DNA of 64,000 nt from Phoma sp. XZ068 (GCA_004835665.1 RBKR01000012.1:992001-1056000); one strand, 5' to 3'. Positions 1 through 11,665 are shown, numbered from the stretch's first letter. The notes: generated by a model from the letters alone, not told the origin. Program-made: numbers and translations.

Positions 1-104
1 AACAGCCCGGTGGAGCGCGGCCTTATGCTTACCTACCTGAGACTGACAGGATGTATCAGAGGCCTCCTCCACCAGTACATGACTATATCCGTATGAGGAG
101 ATGA
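1..104 (+). CDS. Possible 3' end of a gene cut by the window edge
   Basis: The frame beginning at base 3 runs open to a TGA at 102-104 and encodes a proline- and arginine-rich tail ending in VHDYIRMRR. Such disordered, basic, proline-rich ends are common in fungal regulators, but the piece is only about 33 codons and no domain is visible. The other two frames are also open for much of this distance, so coding is not proven. Any function is unknown. Confidence 0.3.
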   Translation, partial: QPGGARPYAYLPETDRMYQRPPPPVHDYIRMRR

Positions 105-896
105 GTTATTGCATCCACATTTCCAGCAACAAAATCGTCCACTCTTAGAGAGTGCGAAGCTCAATGGTGGCCCGATACTTCACTAGTATGTGCGAGCCAC
201 TAGTTTCCTCGGTGTTTTTATCTTGCAAACGATACCCTTTCCATTTCCGTCCCTGTTGCATTTCAGGCGTTCAGGATGTCATTTCTTGGACATCTTCATG
301 GGTGGCGTAGACCGTCTCGTCATTTGGGTGGCAGCATGTTGAAGATGCGACACATGCTGGCATGTTTTCGGCTTCTCCGCATTAGGAGAGAGGGATGGGA
401 GTCCGCCATCATGGACAGATGCGGATGGTTAAATAATAGGCGTCCATGGAGACGATCCGGTCCAGCGACCGAGGTGGTTAGCAGGTTGTATATGAGTATT
501 GGTCGCAGCTGTACATGAATCACAATGAACTGCTGAGTGTACCGCACAGACATTTACTCCGCGGACCTTGTGATTGATCTGGAAAGAGTGACGGATATAG
601 CTTAACAGGCACAATCAGGATGACAGCCTGATGGACATTCAAAGGTTGCTCAAATGAGGAGTGGCGGACTAGAGTGACAATTGCCGTGGTTAGCTTGGCA
701 CTAAACAATTCAGCAATGTAAAGTTGACCTCACCACTTTCGCTACGTCATAACGTTTTCATCTCGAATTGAATTAATACGACCGGCATAAGTCGGTGGTT
801 AACATGCGCTGCCTACATTTCGCTATCGCCTGCGGGTTTCCACCGCAACACAAGCGCCGTTCTTGGTTAATCTGACCACACTTGACGTCTCCAAAA
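105..896. other. Intergenic, upstream of the SNG1-family gene
   Basis: Short ORFs occur on both strands but none has a convincing start, composition or splice structure. No RNA gene or repeat was recognised. The 3' part should hold the promoter of the membrane-protein gene starting at 897. Confidence 0.5.
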
Positions 897-2447
897 ATGT
901 TATTTCGATCACGCAAGCAGAATGACTGGGTCCCTGATGTTGGAGGTCCAGCAGCAGATGGCAAGCCTTTTGATTCAAATCCTACGCCTGTCGGCTTCTG
1001 GCACCCTTCCCTGCGAAAGGTACGGCATCGTGTGCTTCGAGAATGGGTTGTTACTACCGTTTTCCTGATGGCCTTCATCCTTGCCGTCCTATCCCTCTAT
1101 TGGGGCGTCTTCTATAAGGTCGAGAATAGACTCAGCCATTTGATAGTCTACGTTGTTGACATGGACGGCGCTGCCCCGTTCGACAACACCGGAAATGCAC
1201 CATTCGTGGGACCAAGAATTACGCAGCTGGTGCAAAAGCAGTTGTCATCTGGCATGCCGACGCTGGGATGGAAGCTGCGTTCTGGATCTGACTTCAATAA
1301 CGACATATTGGCGGTTCGACAGGCAGTGTATAATTGGGATGCATGGGCGGCGATTATCATCAACCCCAATGCTTCGGCGTTGTTATATCAAGCAGTCGCT
1401 ACAGGAAACGCATCCTACGACCCCCTTGGCGCCTGCCAACTGGTCTATCAAGACGCAAGAGACGATACAAACTGGTATGACTTCATGCTACCGCTCATCA
1501 GCCAGTTCATGACGCAGGCGACGAGCCAGGTTGGTCAGCAGTGGGCGCGAATGGCACTCCAGAATGCCAGCGATCCTACCGTGTTGGCAAATATTCAAGC
1601 CGCACCACAAGCCATCAGTCCTGCGATTGGATTTTCTGAGTTCAACCTTCGACCATTCTTCCCATACACCGGCATTCCGGCTGTATCTATTGGCTTGATT
1701 TGTAAGTTCTGTATCACTGTTCCATATACACCGCCACTGACAAGCCTATTCAGACCTGATCATCATCTCCTTCTTCAGCTTCTCGTTCTACCTCCCCATC
1801 CATATGACCTACATCAACCCAAAAGGCCACCCACCCCTTAAGTTCTCCCAAATGATTCTTTGGCGCTGGGTCGCCACATTGAGTGCATACTTCATGCTCT
1901 CACTCGCATACTCTTTCGTATCCATGGCCTTCCAGATTAACTTCACGCACACCAACCCAATCACAAGCGAGACCCAGGTCACAGACGTTGCATATGGCAA
2001 CCCCGTGTCGTATGGTCACGGCACGTTCTTAGTATATTGGATGCTGAACTTCTTCGGCATGATTGCGCTTGGTCTAGCTTGTGAGAACGCAGCTATGGTA
2101 GTAGGCGCCCCGTGGATGGGATTGTTCTTGATCTTTTGGGTTATTACGAATGTGTCAACAGCGTTCTACGATATTGAAATCGCGCCTGCCTTCTATAGGT
2201 GGGGATACGCGTGGCCGTTGCATTCTAGTAAGTCTTGCCCGGTGCATAGTCATGAACCAATGACGCTAATTGTGTTCCAGTTGTCGAAGGAAGTCGCTCG
2301 ATCTTGTTTGGGTTGCACTCGCGCATTGGACTTGACTTTGGTATATTGATTGCGTGGGGTGCTGTTAATACACTGTTCTTTCCGTTTTGCTGTTGGTTCA
2401 TGAGGTGGAAGAAGCAAAGGGGTGTGACGGAGTACTGGGAAAGCTAG
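897..2447 (+). CDS. SNG1/DUF3533-family multi-pass membrane protein
   Basis: Predicted 481-residue protein in three exons (897-1701, 1754-2227, 2281-2447). Introns of 52 and 53 bp have GTAAGT donors and CAG acceptors, and the frame is continuous across both. The start is the ATG at 897 after CCAAAA; a slightly longer frame upstream has no ATG. Residues about 50-75 form a first membrane helix (VVTTVFLMAFILAVLSLYWG), followed by a long extracytosolic loop with several N-glycosylation sequons, then about five more helices from FFPYTGIPAVSIGLI to the C-terminus. This one-plus-five layout is that of the yeast nitrosoguanidine-resistance protein Sng1 and the wider DUF3533 family. These are plasma-membrane proteins linked to drug tolerance and lipid asymmetry. 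The family call is firm; the substrate is unknown. Confidence 0.85.
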
Positions 2448-2895
2448 GAAACGTGACAGCGTATCAGAGCAGTAGGAGGGTAGGCATGAGAAACCGTTAA
2501 TGAGCCATGTGATAATTAATACTGAAATTTCGAGCAACGGAACCGCCGGATCTACCCAAGCCAGCAAACTGCGCTCAGTCAAGAACATCTCTCAGAACCT
2601 TCAGCGACGCCTGCACGAACCAAGGTACATCCTTTGAATGCGCTGAATTTTGAGATACCAGTCTTCGCTTTTGGTAGTCTTCTAGATTACCGAGTTGCGT
2701 GTTTACTTGATGTAATCAGAATGGACTCAGATCTCTTTAGAACCTGCTACGGTGATCGTCGTTCCCATAACAAGTAGTCAATCAATAGCTTCTTCTACAA
2801 AAGTTACACACTGCAATCAATCTAGCACTGTCATCTATACCTACGACCTTTCGAACCATCTACAACGCACCGAATCTGAACACTAGCAGATCACA
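2448..2895. other. Intergenic
   Basis: This is the 3' flank of the SNG1-family gene and the upstream flank of the decayed gene at 2896. Only fragments antisense to the neighbour are open. Nothing further is recognised. Confidence 0.5.
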
Positions 2896-3304
2896 ATGTC
2901 GATCTTTCCCCGCACCGTCACACGCAATGTCGTGCGTCACCCACACTCCGCACGTTCACCACGACCCACCGACCCACCCATTTGCCCAAGAGCTCAAGCG
3001 CGGCCCCAAAACGGGTTCCAACGAACCCGATCAATCCGCCGACCCATCCGCAAAGCCCACCGCTGATGCGCGCCCAAGCACGCCCAACGTTGATTCGTAG
3101 TCCAACGGCTCCACGGAAGTGCACAAGAGCGGTGATGATTATCCAGCAAAGCAGCCTGACTACAAGGCACAGCCGGCTAGGAGTACGTGCATTGGTGGTG
3201 ACGAGAAGATGAAGGGCAGAAAGGAGGGTCAGAGCGACATTAGTGGGAGGTGGAAGAAGAACCTGGCTGGGCAGAAGGGGGCGTGGGGATACTGTGAAGG
3301 ATGA
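2896..3304 (+). pseudogene. Decayed small conserved-type gene (one frameshift, one stop)
   Basis: An ATG at 2896 in good context opens a basic N-terminus (MSIFPRTVTRNVVRH) like a mitochondrial presequence. From about 2960 the sensible coding frame is a different one. It reads HPFAQELKRGPKTGSNEPDQ and onward through lysine/glycine-rich hydrophilic sequence to a TGA at 3302-3304, broken only by an in-frame TAG at 3098-3100. That TAG is one C-to-T change away from CAG. From memory, Dothideomycetes carry a short mitochondrial-type protein with this kind of hydrophilic sequence; I cannot name it. One frameshift near 2945-2960 plus one nonsense codon make an intact product unlikely. No intron with proper splice sites would repair both lesions. 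Confidence 0.55.
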
Positions 3305-3426
3305 AAAAGGAGGATTACAAGCTTGATACATCAGTAAATCTTAGTACATCTTGGTTGTTTCGCTTGCGCTCCGCGAAATGAGGACCGCTGTGACATGTCA
3401 AGCGTGGGCATGCTGACCAGAAACCG

Positions 3427-4760
3427 TCAGATGTTCTTGTCGCCACGGTAGCCGAGCATCTGTACGTCTCGGAGAACCGGGTGTCGAGTCAGCGCTCGCT
3501 GCTGACGGTACTCGATAGGGCAACGATCCAGATAGTACGAGATATGAGCATTGTCCACGAGCGCGGCATGATCAACGTGTTAGGGGGCAATCACCGGCGA
3601 TTTTGCTCGGGCGCGAAGTCGCGAACGCTATGTCTGCGAAGGTCCAGGGCGAAGGAGGAGGATCAATTCAATAATACGGCCTTTAGTGGATATGTGATCG
3701 TGGGTAGATAGCGGAACGCGGCGAAGGTTCGAAGAAACCCAAGCTGTCGGTTTGTAGCATATGAGCTTGCATGATAGGACCCAAGCAACCGGCAGTGTAC
3801 AATTGATGTTCGATAAGACATCTATGCGGTATGGTGGACAAGCTCAAGATCGAGGTTGGAAGGCTCCCCGGAAATGCTATTGTTGCGACAGGTACGTCGG
3901 TGTTCGACGAAATGAACAGTCAAGGATCCTGGTAGGTGGGAACATGTAAAGTGCACGGTAGAAGGGTAAACGCTGCCGGTGTGCGCCGCGCTGCAGGACG
4001 TTAGGGTGGTCTTGGGAGCGACCATACCTTAATGGGTTGTCTTGGTACTGGATGGTCCGGGGGGACAAAGATAACGGTATCCCTGACACGTAATTCCGGA
4101 GACTTATGATTAACGTGGTTTGCAGCCGCGGTGAAGGCGAATCAGTTATCAGTCTGCCACGATGAGGTGGCTGAAGAGTTGGAGACGTTCCTCCATCAGT
4201 CGACAAACAAACTAATGCTTGGACAACGCCGCATAAAAGGGCCAGACCGCGGGGAACGTGCTGGTTGCCGAGATAGTTAGGCAGAACTGTAGTCGGAAGG
4301 TCGTTTTTGTATTGCTTGACTAGATTGAGAAGTTGCTATTGGGGCTGCTGCCATCTATCTTCGATCTGACAGTAGCGGGTGTGATGCTTTCAGAGTGGAT
4401 ATCAAGGCGTGCTCAAATCAAGCTCAATGGAGCCGCCTGAGGCCCAAAGCGCTGTGCCATAATCGCAGACACATATTTTGTGTCATTGATACGCCTTCGA
4501 TTATCGAAATGTTTGAACGGGCGACGGCGTGGTGTGGGATGAACGTCAGGGGTCAAGCCCAAAAGCAACCACCGTTAAAGCGGGCTGAAGCACAGACCAC
4601 AACGGTGGGTCTTTCCGCCATGGCGTGCACCTCGGCGTCGACCTGCAGCATTCTTGGACGTCGAGTGCGCATCGATCCCGGCAGAGTGAAACCTTTCTTA
4701 CTTTTGTCGTGCTTCCTGGGATCATGAGTAGTAGATCTCAGCAATTGGAACCCCATAATG
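3427..4760 (-). pseudogene. Decayed unidentified gene with several stops and frameshifts
   Basis: No frame is open over the whole stretch, yet protein-like reading continues from block to block on the minus strand. From about 4560 down to 4140 one frame carries AIMAQRFGPQAAPLSL and MEERLQLFSHLIVAD with only TGA/TAG interruptions. After a one-base shift the next block runs from about 4150 to 3575 (DTVIFVPPDHPVPRQPIKVW, then SPWTFADIAFATSRPSKIAG) with TAA or TGA codons, for example at 3683-3685 and 3668-3670. A further shift near 3574 leads to the last 48 codons (DHAALVDNAHISYYL to GYRGDKNI) and a TGA at 3427-3429. Nearly every internal stop is one C-to-T step from CAA, CAG or CGA. I do not recognise the family. 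Confidence 0.5.
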
Positions 4761-5057
4761 CAGCATCAAAAGCACGACCAGGCCGCCGCAAAGTGAGATT
4801 TTGAGTTGATATCGTTCCCGCTTTCTCCACGCCGCACCCCACGTCATACTTTGACCTCAGAGCTTCAACAGCTCTCCATATTACGACCAGTAGCTCAGCC
4901 CATGCTCGCTGGAGCTTCCATACGGACGCAGCACCCCCTGGGCCCACGCCACCTGCGCTACTCACCCATTGCTACGCCGTCTCGCCGCCCGTCTGGCAGG
5001 CCACCGATGACCACCACAACATAGCCCAAGTCTGCGCAAACGTACACACGATCCACC

Positions 5058-8000
5058 ATGGCACCAGGGTAAGCCGTGTAATCCTCCCGCGTACCCTATC
5101 ACCCATACATGGCGCGCGGACTGTCAGCTCAAAGGTCTAACACTTGGCACTAGCTCGATGAAAGACACCATCAGGGCTCTCGATAACACCTTCGGCGCCC
5201 CTGACGTACCCTACCCACTCCCTGACGAGCTTTGCGCGACTATACAGAGCTTTCTCGACCGTTACGATAACATTGACGATCACGACTCGCAGCGCTTCCA
5301 CGAAGACCTTCACGCACTGTACCAGCGGCATGTAGCGGAGGATCCGGCCAAACAAGGCGCATTCCTCTCTGCATTGCGCCTTGTGCGCCCAGTCCTGATT
5401 GGAGAGGCAAGGTGGACGGTCTGGTGGAATCTGGTACTGAAACCTACAATCGATGGAATAGGACACAAGAGGCACGAGATCGACGACGCCAGAGATATTG
5501 TACAGAGCATACTGGTGTTTGATGTCGAGGAAGACCAGAACGGAGAACGTGCACGCTTGTCGAAGCTATTCGCCCAAAAGATCCTGGATGCATATCTTAC
5601 TAGGACGGACGTCTCGACGTCACCAGAGAATACAGTGTCACCAGAGAATGAATTTATCGCGAACGAGCTCGAGAGTGTCCTAGTCACATATGGCAGGAAG
5701 ATGCCCAAGGTAAACCTGAGACGCACAATTATTGGCAAGGCAAAGCAAGTGACTGATCTACATAGTTTCTCCTCTCCGCTCTCGATGAGATATTTGTTCA
5801 AAAGCAGTACCGCATGCAAGCATTGGGTCTTCTGAGCGCTTTCGTGCGCCTGCAGCCTCCGCATCTGCACTTGGTGCTCGAGACATCACTCCTACAACAC
5901 TTGGAGAAGTGTCTGCTCATCGACACCTCCACCGTTGTCATCGAACTTGCCCTTGTGGTACTGATCATGCTCCTACCCCACATCTGTGGAGCTTTAACGT
6001 CCGATCATCATCTTCAGAAGCTGTTCCTGATATACAGCAGAATTCTTTGTTGGGACAAGCTGAGCAAGTCTGAAGTGCACAACACAGAGAGGGACCAAGA
6101 GGAGAAGGATTTCGAAGACAGTGAAGAAGAGGAGGAGGAACAAGACATAGAGCATGACCAAGCATGGGAGCAGCTGCAGCGGTCAGAAGGAGAGGAAGTC
6201 GGCTCGCCAACTCTGATGCACTACTTCACTTTTCTGTATGGGTTGTTTCCGCTGAACTTTATGAGCTTCATCAGAAAACCTAGGAAGTATCTGAAGTCGC
6301 TCAATTTTCCAGGTGCGAGAGACTTTGATCTCGATCAGGATCTCATCCATAGTCGAACTGAACCCTACCGGATTGTTCACCTGCTGCACCCAAATATGTT
6401 CACCACAACCATCGAGGAGGAATTGAGCGAGAATAGGTGGTTGAAGAGCGACCCTGCAGATGTTGTTACCGAGTGCATGGATCTTTGCGTGGCAGTGTCA
6501 GCAACGCTGGAAGACCCAGGGCCACCTCCTACCGCCAAGCTACCACCCGTACCACCTCTACCCACTTTGGATGACACCGGCAACGATTCCGATGTGAGCT
6601 GGAGAAACACCCAGTCTACGATGACTGCCCCTCCTGGAGATGCACCCGAGCTTCCAGAGACCATCGAGATGCCGTTGAGGTCGAAGTCAATTGCATCGGT
6701 GAAGTCCTTCAAATCCGCTTCACCACTCCTGAAGACTCACGACTCGATGGATTCACCGACCCTTCCACCTGCGAAGGAAACGTTGAAGCAGAACTTGCTT
6801 GGTGCCTCAACCGCGTCCTCCCAGCGGGGAGTGAACCCCCAGCCAAGCCTGGATAGCTTCGCTCGCTCGGTAACTGGGACTATTTCGCCGCCGCATGCCC
6901 ATGCTGATTTCCATAATCAAACGATGTCATCATTGCAGCGCGAGATCATGCTTCTTCGGAATGATCTGAATTTTGAACGCTACTTGAAACTTCAGCACCT
7001 TTCACATATTGGACAACTACAGCGAAAGCATATCCGAGAGGCTGCAGTAGAGGCAGATACTCAAAATTTAATCAACACTAACAAGACGTTGAAGGCAAGG
7101 CTCACAAAGGCAAATGAGCTGTATGCTCAACTCAAAAAGGAGACGCTCACCAGCCGCAATCAGTCCAAGAAGTGGGAGAGTGACCTGAATGCCAAGGTCC
7201 GAGTATACAGGGATAGCGAAAAAACATGGCACAGCGAAGAAGATAGCCTACGGTTTGAGCTGCAGAGAACGCAGTCTGACTACGAACATCTCAAGAGAAT
7301 CGTGGAGAAGGCTGAAGCTGAACAGCTGAGGGCTGAGCAACGCACAAGAGCGCTCGAATTTGAACTTGAAGACTACAGCAACGTACGCCACGAACTCGAG
7401 GTCGCACAACAGAAAATTCTGGACTATGAGAATCAGACTCAAGATCTCCACTCGCTCAATCAGGAGCGGAACGACTTACGTAACGACCTTGAGCTTGCGA
7501 GCATGCGCTTGAACAGTCGCGAGGCCGAACGTGAGCGTTCCATCGCAGCCTACGAACGGCGCATTATGACATTAGAGCAACGCCTACAGGCGACAGAGAA
7601 GTCAGCAGGCCCACCGGGACAGCTGCCTGCTTCTGTTCAACAGATGCTTGACTCCGCTCTCGCAGCAAGCCAAGCCAAGCTGCAAAGCCTGAAGAAGACG
7701 TATCATAACCTCTCAATGCAATACTCAGAGTTGCAGATGAAGTATCACGATCTTGAAGCAGAGCATCAAACTGCATTAGGACGCTTCGATATCCTCGAGA
7801 AGACGGGGCACCACGAGTACGCGCAATCACAGTTGAGTCGCAACTCCAGCTCACACGAAGCGAATCATCACGGCAAACGATACCTGCCTTCGCTATCGAC
7901 TGAAACGCCCATAAGCGAGGAGCGTGAGTACTTTGCAGACTATCCTTCCCCCAACTCAGTGAGCAGTCCAAATTCAACTATATCACCAGCCGGACAACGC

Positions 8001-8412
8001 CCAGCTCGCTTAGACTCCATGCCTAGTCATGGAAGTCAGCGATCCCAAAGATCTCCCCCAGGTCCATCAATGTACCCTGCATTTGGCGGCTCCCTCCACC
8101 CAGACTTATACGAACCGCAAGCTCTAGCTAGGAGTACTGCTGCAGCTCAGTCAAGTGCCAAAAGCAGCTTCTCCGTTGACACAGATGGCAGTGGCGGCCG
8201 AGCCGAGAAAGACAAGGTTGAGCCGAAATCTGAGGTCAGGGTATATGGTCGTGGTAAGTGGCGCAATTCCAATTGAGAGTGATATGAGAGGCTAATATGA
8301 AGCAGGTGGCGCTCAAAATATCGGGAAGAAAGTCAAAGAGAAGGAGAAAGAGCAAAAGAAGGCATCGTCGTCGAAAACAGGTGGCTTCCGTGGTCTTAGG
8401 GGAATAATGTAA
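5058..8412 (+). CDS. tsc1: Hamartin (tuberous sclerosis 1) homologue
   Basis: Predicted 1,053-residue protein in four exons (5058-5068, 5154-5709, 5766-8253, 8306-8412). The first exon has only 11 coding bases (M-A-P-G), and introns are 85, 56 and 52 bp. The N-terminal third is helical and alpha-solenoid-like, with hydrophobic stretches such as HLHLVLETSLLQHLEKCLL and ELALVVLIMLLPHICGAL. A proline/serine-rich linker follows at about 400-500. A long coiled coil lies at about 510-830 (for example LKRIVEKAEAEQLRAEQRTR), then a low-complexity tail with a lysine-rich end. This order matches hamartin, the scaffold of the TSC complex that restrains Rheb and TORC1 at lysosome or vacuole membranes. 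The acidic insert near 250-275 is typical of disorder. TSC2 is not in the window. Budding yeast lacks this gene, but many other fungi keep it. Confidence 0.82.
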
Positions 8413-9500
8413 GCTGGAGTGGCATAGTAGCCTCGTCAGCGAACGCCCATCGATGAATTGGAGTGACACGGTCATTGTCGCGTCGTTTGTTATTGCCCTG
8501 CCCTCACTCCACAACTGACAGATATGTGTGTTTTCAGTCTCCAACAAAACTATAGTGGTGACTGTGATGGATGCTGCGTTTTAGCGAAACTTCGAACAGC
8601 ACATTTACTAATTTTTATCCTATGATGTCCTCAATACAATTGATTGGATCATAAACCCTGCTTCACAGGGATATATACTTGCGAGATTAGGACCGCCTCC
8701 TAGAGCGCAATATCAGGGTCCAAATATGCAGCTCTGCTGCGATAAAAGCGACTTCTCTTGAGATTCTCTAGTCTTGGTACATGTCAATGTTCGTCCCCTT
8801 ATGGTGGGGTTTATTCACCGGTCATTGCAAGCATCCGCCGAGCTTGCTTGTGATGTCAATGAGAGCCTTTCCGCTGAGAAGACAATGCCAAGAGCGGAGC
8901 TTGCCAACTTGGCGTTGGCGCCAAACTCAAATCCCTGTCCGCAGAAATGGCGTGGTGTAATGAACCCGAAGATATCACGATTGCCAGCACAAGAACGACC
9001 AGCGCGTAGCAGTGTCCAAGCCTGTGCGCTGGTTGCGAGTGCGACACATTGTTCCGCCGTTTCACAGAGCACCGAGCGTAAGCATGCTGTCTCACGATGC
9101 GCAAGTTCTGCGTCTAATCCTATCATCGCTGCGAGGGATGCGGATGGATCGCGGGTGAAAGACGAGATTACATGGAAGCGCCTGCCCCCTTAAAGACCAG
9201 CTCGCCGCCTTCCGAGGACAGTCGCACTGTTTGTACTCTCGCCACTCGCACGACCACTTGCATCCACTCTTTTCAATAGCGTTCAGCGCGCCTCTCGCTC
9301 GTTTGTTTGTCAGTGGCGCTCCGCGCACGGCTCCTCCTATCCGACGCCTCGTTGTGGTTTCCTGGTAGCATTGCACTAGCAGTCTTGACAGAGCGATTCT
9401 GACAAAAGTGTGGAGCTCCCTGTCGTCTATTCCTCTCACGGTAGCCCACTCACTCGTTCTCTGTTCCGTGTACGCGTACGCGCACCACATTGTCGCAATC
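8413..9500. other. Intergenic, about 1.1 kb
   Basis: This lies between the hamartin gene and the GH72 gene. Its only notable content is a 103-codon minus-strand frame (8815-9126), listed separately. The last 300 bases before 9501 are pyrimidine-rich on the plus strand, as expected for a fungal promoter. Confidence 0.5.
8815..9126 (-). CDS. Weak candidate orphan protein, 103 aa
   Basis: An ATG-started minus-strand frame with balanced amino-acid use (alanine-rich, six cysteines, blocks such as ETAEQCVALATSAQAW and GFITPRHFCGQGFEFG). The plus strand is also open over the same stretch for 139 codons, which weakens the coding claim. There is no signal peptide, no recognisable domain and no splice signal that would extend it. 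It could be a real orphan, an antisense transcript or chance. Transcript data would decide. Confidence 0.22.
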   Translation of the reverse strand: MIGLDAELAHRETACLRSVLCETAEQCVALATSAQAWTLLRAGRSCAGNRDIFGFITPRHFCGQGFEFGANAKLASSALGIVFSAERLSLTSQASSADACNDR

Positions 9501-11088
9501 ATGCCTTCGGTACGTGCTTTACCAAATATTCTGGACCCTCGATCGGCAGTTTTGTGGATACTAACGGTCTGACAGCTCATTCGCTCACTCGTACTGCTTC
9601 CCGCCTTGCTCTCGAGCATCGCCCTTGCCGTCAACCCTGTCGAGGTCCGCGGCCAGGACTTCGTCGATACCGTCACGAACAAGCGGTTAATGATCGTTGG
9701 TGTTGACTACCAGCCTGGAGGTCAAGCCGGATACAAGCCGACAGAGGGTAAAGATGCCCTCACCGACGCAGACGTGTGTCTTCGCGACGCAGTGGTCATG
9801 CAGAAGCTGGGTGTAAGTGCAATGCATAGTTTGACATGCAATTGCTAACATATACAGGTGAACACTATCCGCGTGTACAACGTCGACCCCACACTCGACC
9901 ACTCCAAGTGCATGTCCATCTTCAATGCCGCCGGTATCTACTTGATCCTCGATGTCAATTCACCCCTCTCCGGCGAGAGCATCAACCGCGCCGAGCCATG
10001 GACCTCATACCATAAGGACTACCTCACACGCGTCTTTGGTGTTGTTGAGAACTTCAAGGCCTTCCCCAACACCCTTGCCTTCTTCGCTGCCAACGAAGTC
10101 ATGAACGACCTCTCCACTGCCGAGTTCAACCCAATGTACATCCGTGCTGTTCAGCGCGACCTGAAGAACTATATCAAGAACCACTCTTCTCGCACCATCC
10201 CTGTCGGTTACTCCGCCGCCGATGTGCGCGAGATCCTACACGATACCTGGGCCTACATGCAATGCTCCCACGACGATGACCAGTCTTCATCCGACTTCTT
10301 TGGCCTCAACTCGTACAGCTGGTGCGGCAATGCTGACATCAAGTCGTCTGGCTACACCGACTTGGTCAATATGTTCCAAAACTCGGCCATCCCTGTTTTC
10401 GTAAGTTCGCCCATGATCTCTTTATAGCTATTACTAACACGACCAGTACTCCGAATATGGCTGCAACAAGGTCCAGCCCCGTGTCTTCACCGAGGTCGAG
10501 GCTCTCTACGGCAAAGAGATGACCTCGCTCAGCGGTGGCCTGGTCTACGAGTACTCACAGGAAGAGGCAGATTACGGTCTTGTCGTCATCAACAGCAACG
10601 GCACTCTGTCCCTTCGCCAGGATTTTGACAACCTTCAAGGCCAGTTTAACAAGCTGGACCTTAGCCTCATCCAGTCAACAAACGCGTCAAGCACCAATAT
10701 CCAGCCTCCTGAGTGCAGCATGAAGCTGATCACCGCTGAAGAATTTAGCAAGAACTTCACTATCCCAGCCGTCTGCCCTGGATGCTCAGATCTTATCAAG
10801 AACGGTATCAGCAACCCCAAGAACGGCAAGCTCGTCGATGTGACCGACACCAAACCCAAGCAGGCCGTGTACGGATCCAACGGTGTTCAGGTCCAGAACC
10901 TAGAGCTCACGAAGCGGACCGAGGCCAACACACCAGGTGGTTCGAACCTTAGCTCAGGATCAGGAACAAGCAGCGGCACTGCTGCTCAGCCATCCGCGAC
11001 AAAGACTGGTTCTGCTAGTAGTATGTCGATGGGCGGCTGGTGCAGTATGATTGTTCTTGGTGCCTTGCTGACTGCCATGCTTAACTAG
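9501..11088 (+). CDS. GPI-anchored beta-1,3-glucanosyltransferase, GH72, without CBM43
   Basis: Predicted 476-residue precursor in four exons (9501-9509, 9576-9812, 9858-10400, 10447-11088); introns are 66, 45 and 46 bp. The first exon encodes only M-P-S. A signal peptide (SLVLLPALLSSIALA) is followed by the GH72 barrel. The acid/base Glu is visible in FFAANEVMND and the nucleophile Glu in YSEYGCN. The family (Gas/Gel/Phr) cuts beta-1,3-glucan and rejoins the ends, elongating wall glucan at the outer face of the plasma membrane. After the catalytic region comes a short Cys-containing segment, then a Ser/Thr/Gly-rich stretch and a hydrophobic tail for GPI attachment. The cysteine-rich CBM43 module of the longer subfamily is absent. 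The stop at 11086-11088 coincides with a possible 3' splice site (see 11021-11207). Confidence 0.93.
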
Positions 11089-11207
11089 GTGACAACACTG
11101 TTCTGACAGCAACACCGAAACCGACAGTCAAGGGTGGTGCATCGAGTCACGGCAGTACAGATTTGATGTGGCTCGCGTTAGCGATGATCTGCCTTGTCAG
11201 CAACTGA
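11021..11207 (+). other. Alternative terminal intron and exon of the GH72 gene
   Basis: A GTATGT donor at 11021, a CTGAC branch-like site near 11069 and an AG at 11087-11088 define a potential 68-bp intron within the last exon. If it is removed, the frame continues past the normal stop (AGT then GAC AAC ACT) for 39 codons. These give another Ser/Thr/Lys linker and a second hydrophobic tail (LMWLALAMICLVSN), ending at TGA 11205-11207. Both versions end in a plausible GPI-attachment signal. Confidence 0.5.
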
Positions 11208-11665
11208 GCACTCGTTGCACATTCGAGCGGTATAGCACAATAGACGGCGACATTCTAGAGGACAATCGACTATAGTACAATCGGCTAAGATGAAGGCCAG
11301 TTAAGGCCAGGATTGGTGAACCTTCTTTCGTGTATATGGTTGGACGATGTATACCCCCTTCTTGTTAGCTACCCCTGCGGGTTGGCTCTTACTTCTTCAG
11401 AGATATTTTCCACGTTTACGAAACACATAATGCAATCAAAGACATGATCTCAGCGTTGACTTGCATATGTACCTGTGAGGATCACCAAACCATAAGTACT
11501 ATGCACATCTTCTAAACGACAACATGAGAGGGCGGAGAACATGTGGATTGGCTGCACAAATATGCATGAAGCTTGTGCTGGTTATGTATCTGCTATATGG
11601 TCGTATCTGGGTATTTAGGATACAGAAGTTGGATCTTCAGACTCCTTGGCTATGGTAGAGTGATG
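11208..11665. other. Intergenic between convergent genes
   Basis: This holds the 3' ends of the GH72 gene (plus) and the cupredoxin-like gene (minus). It is AT-richer than the genes and includes a pyrimidine-rich tract near 11345-11405. No ORF or RNA gene is supported. Confidence 0.5.
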
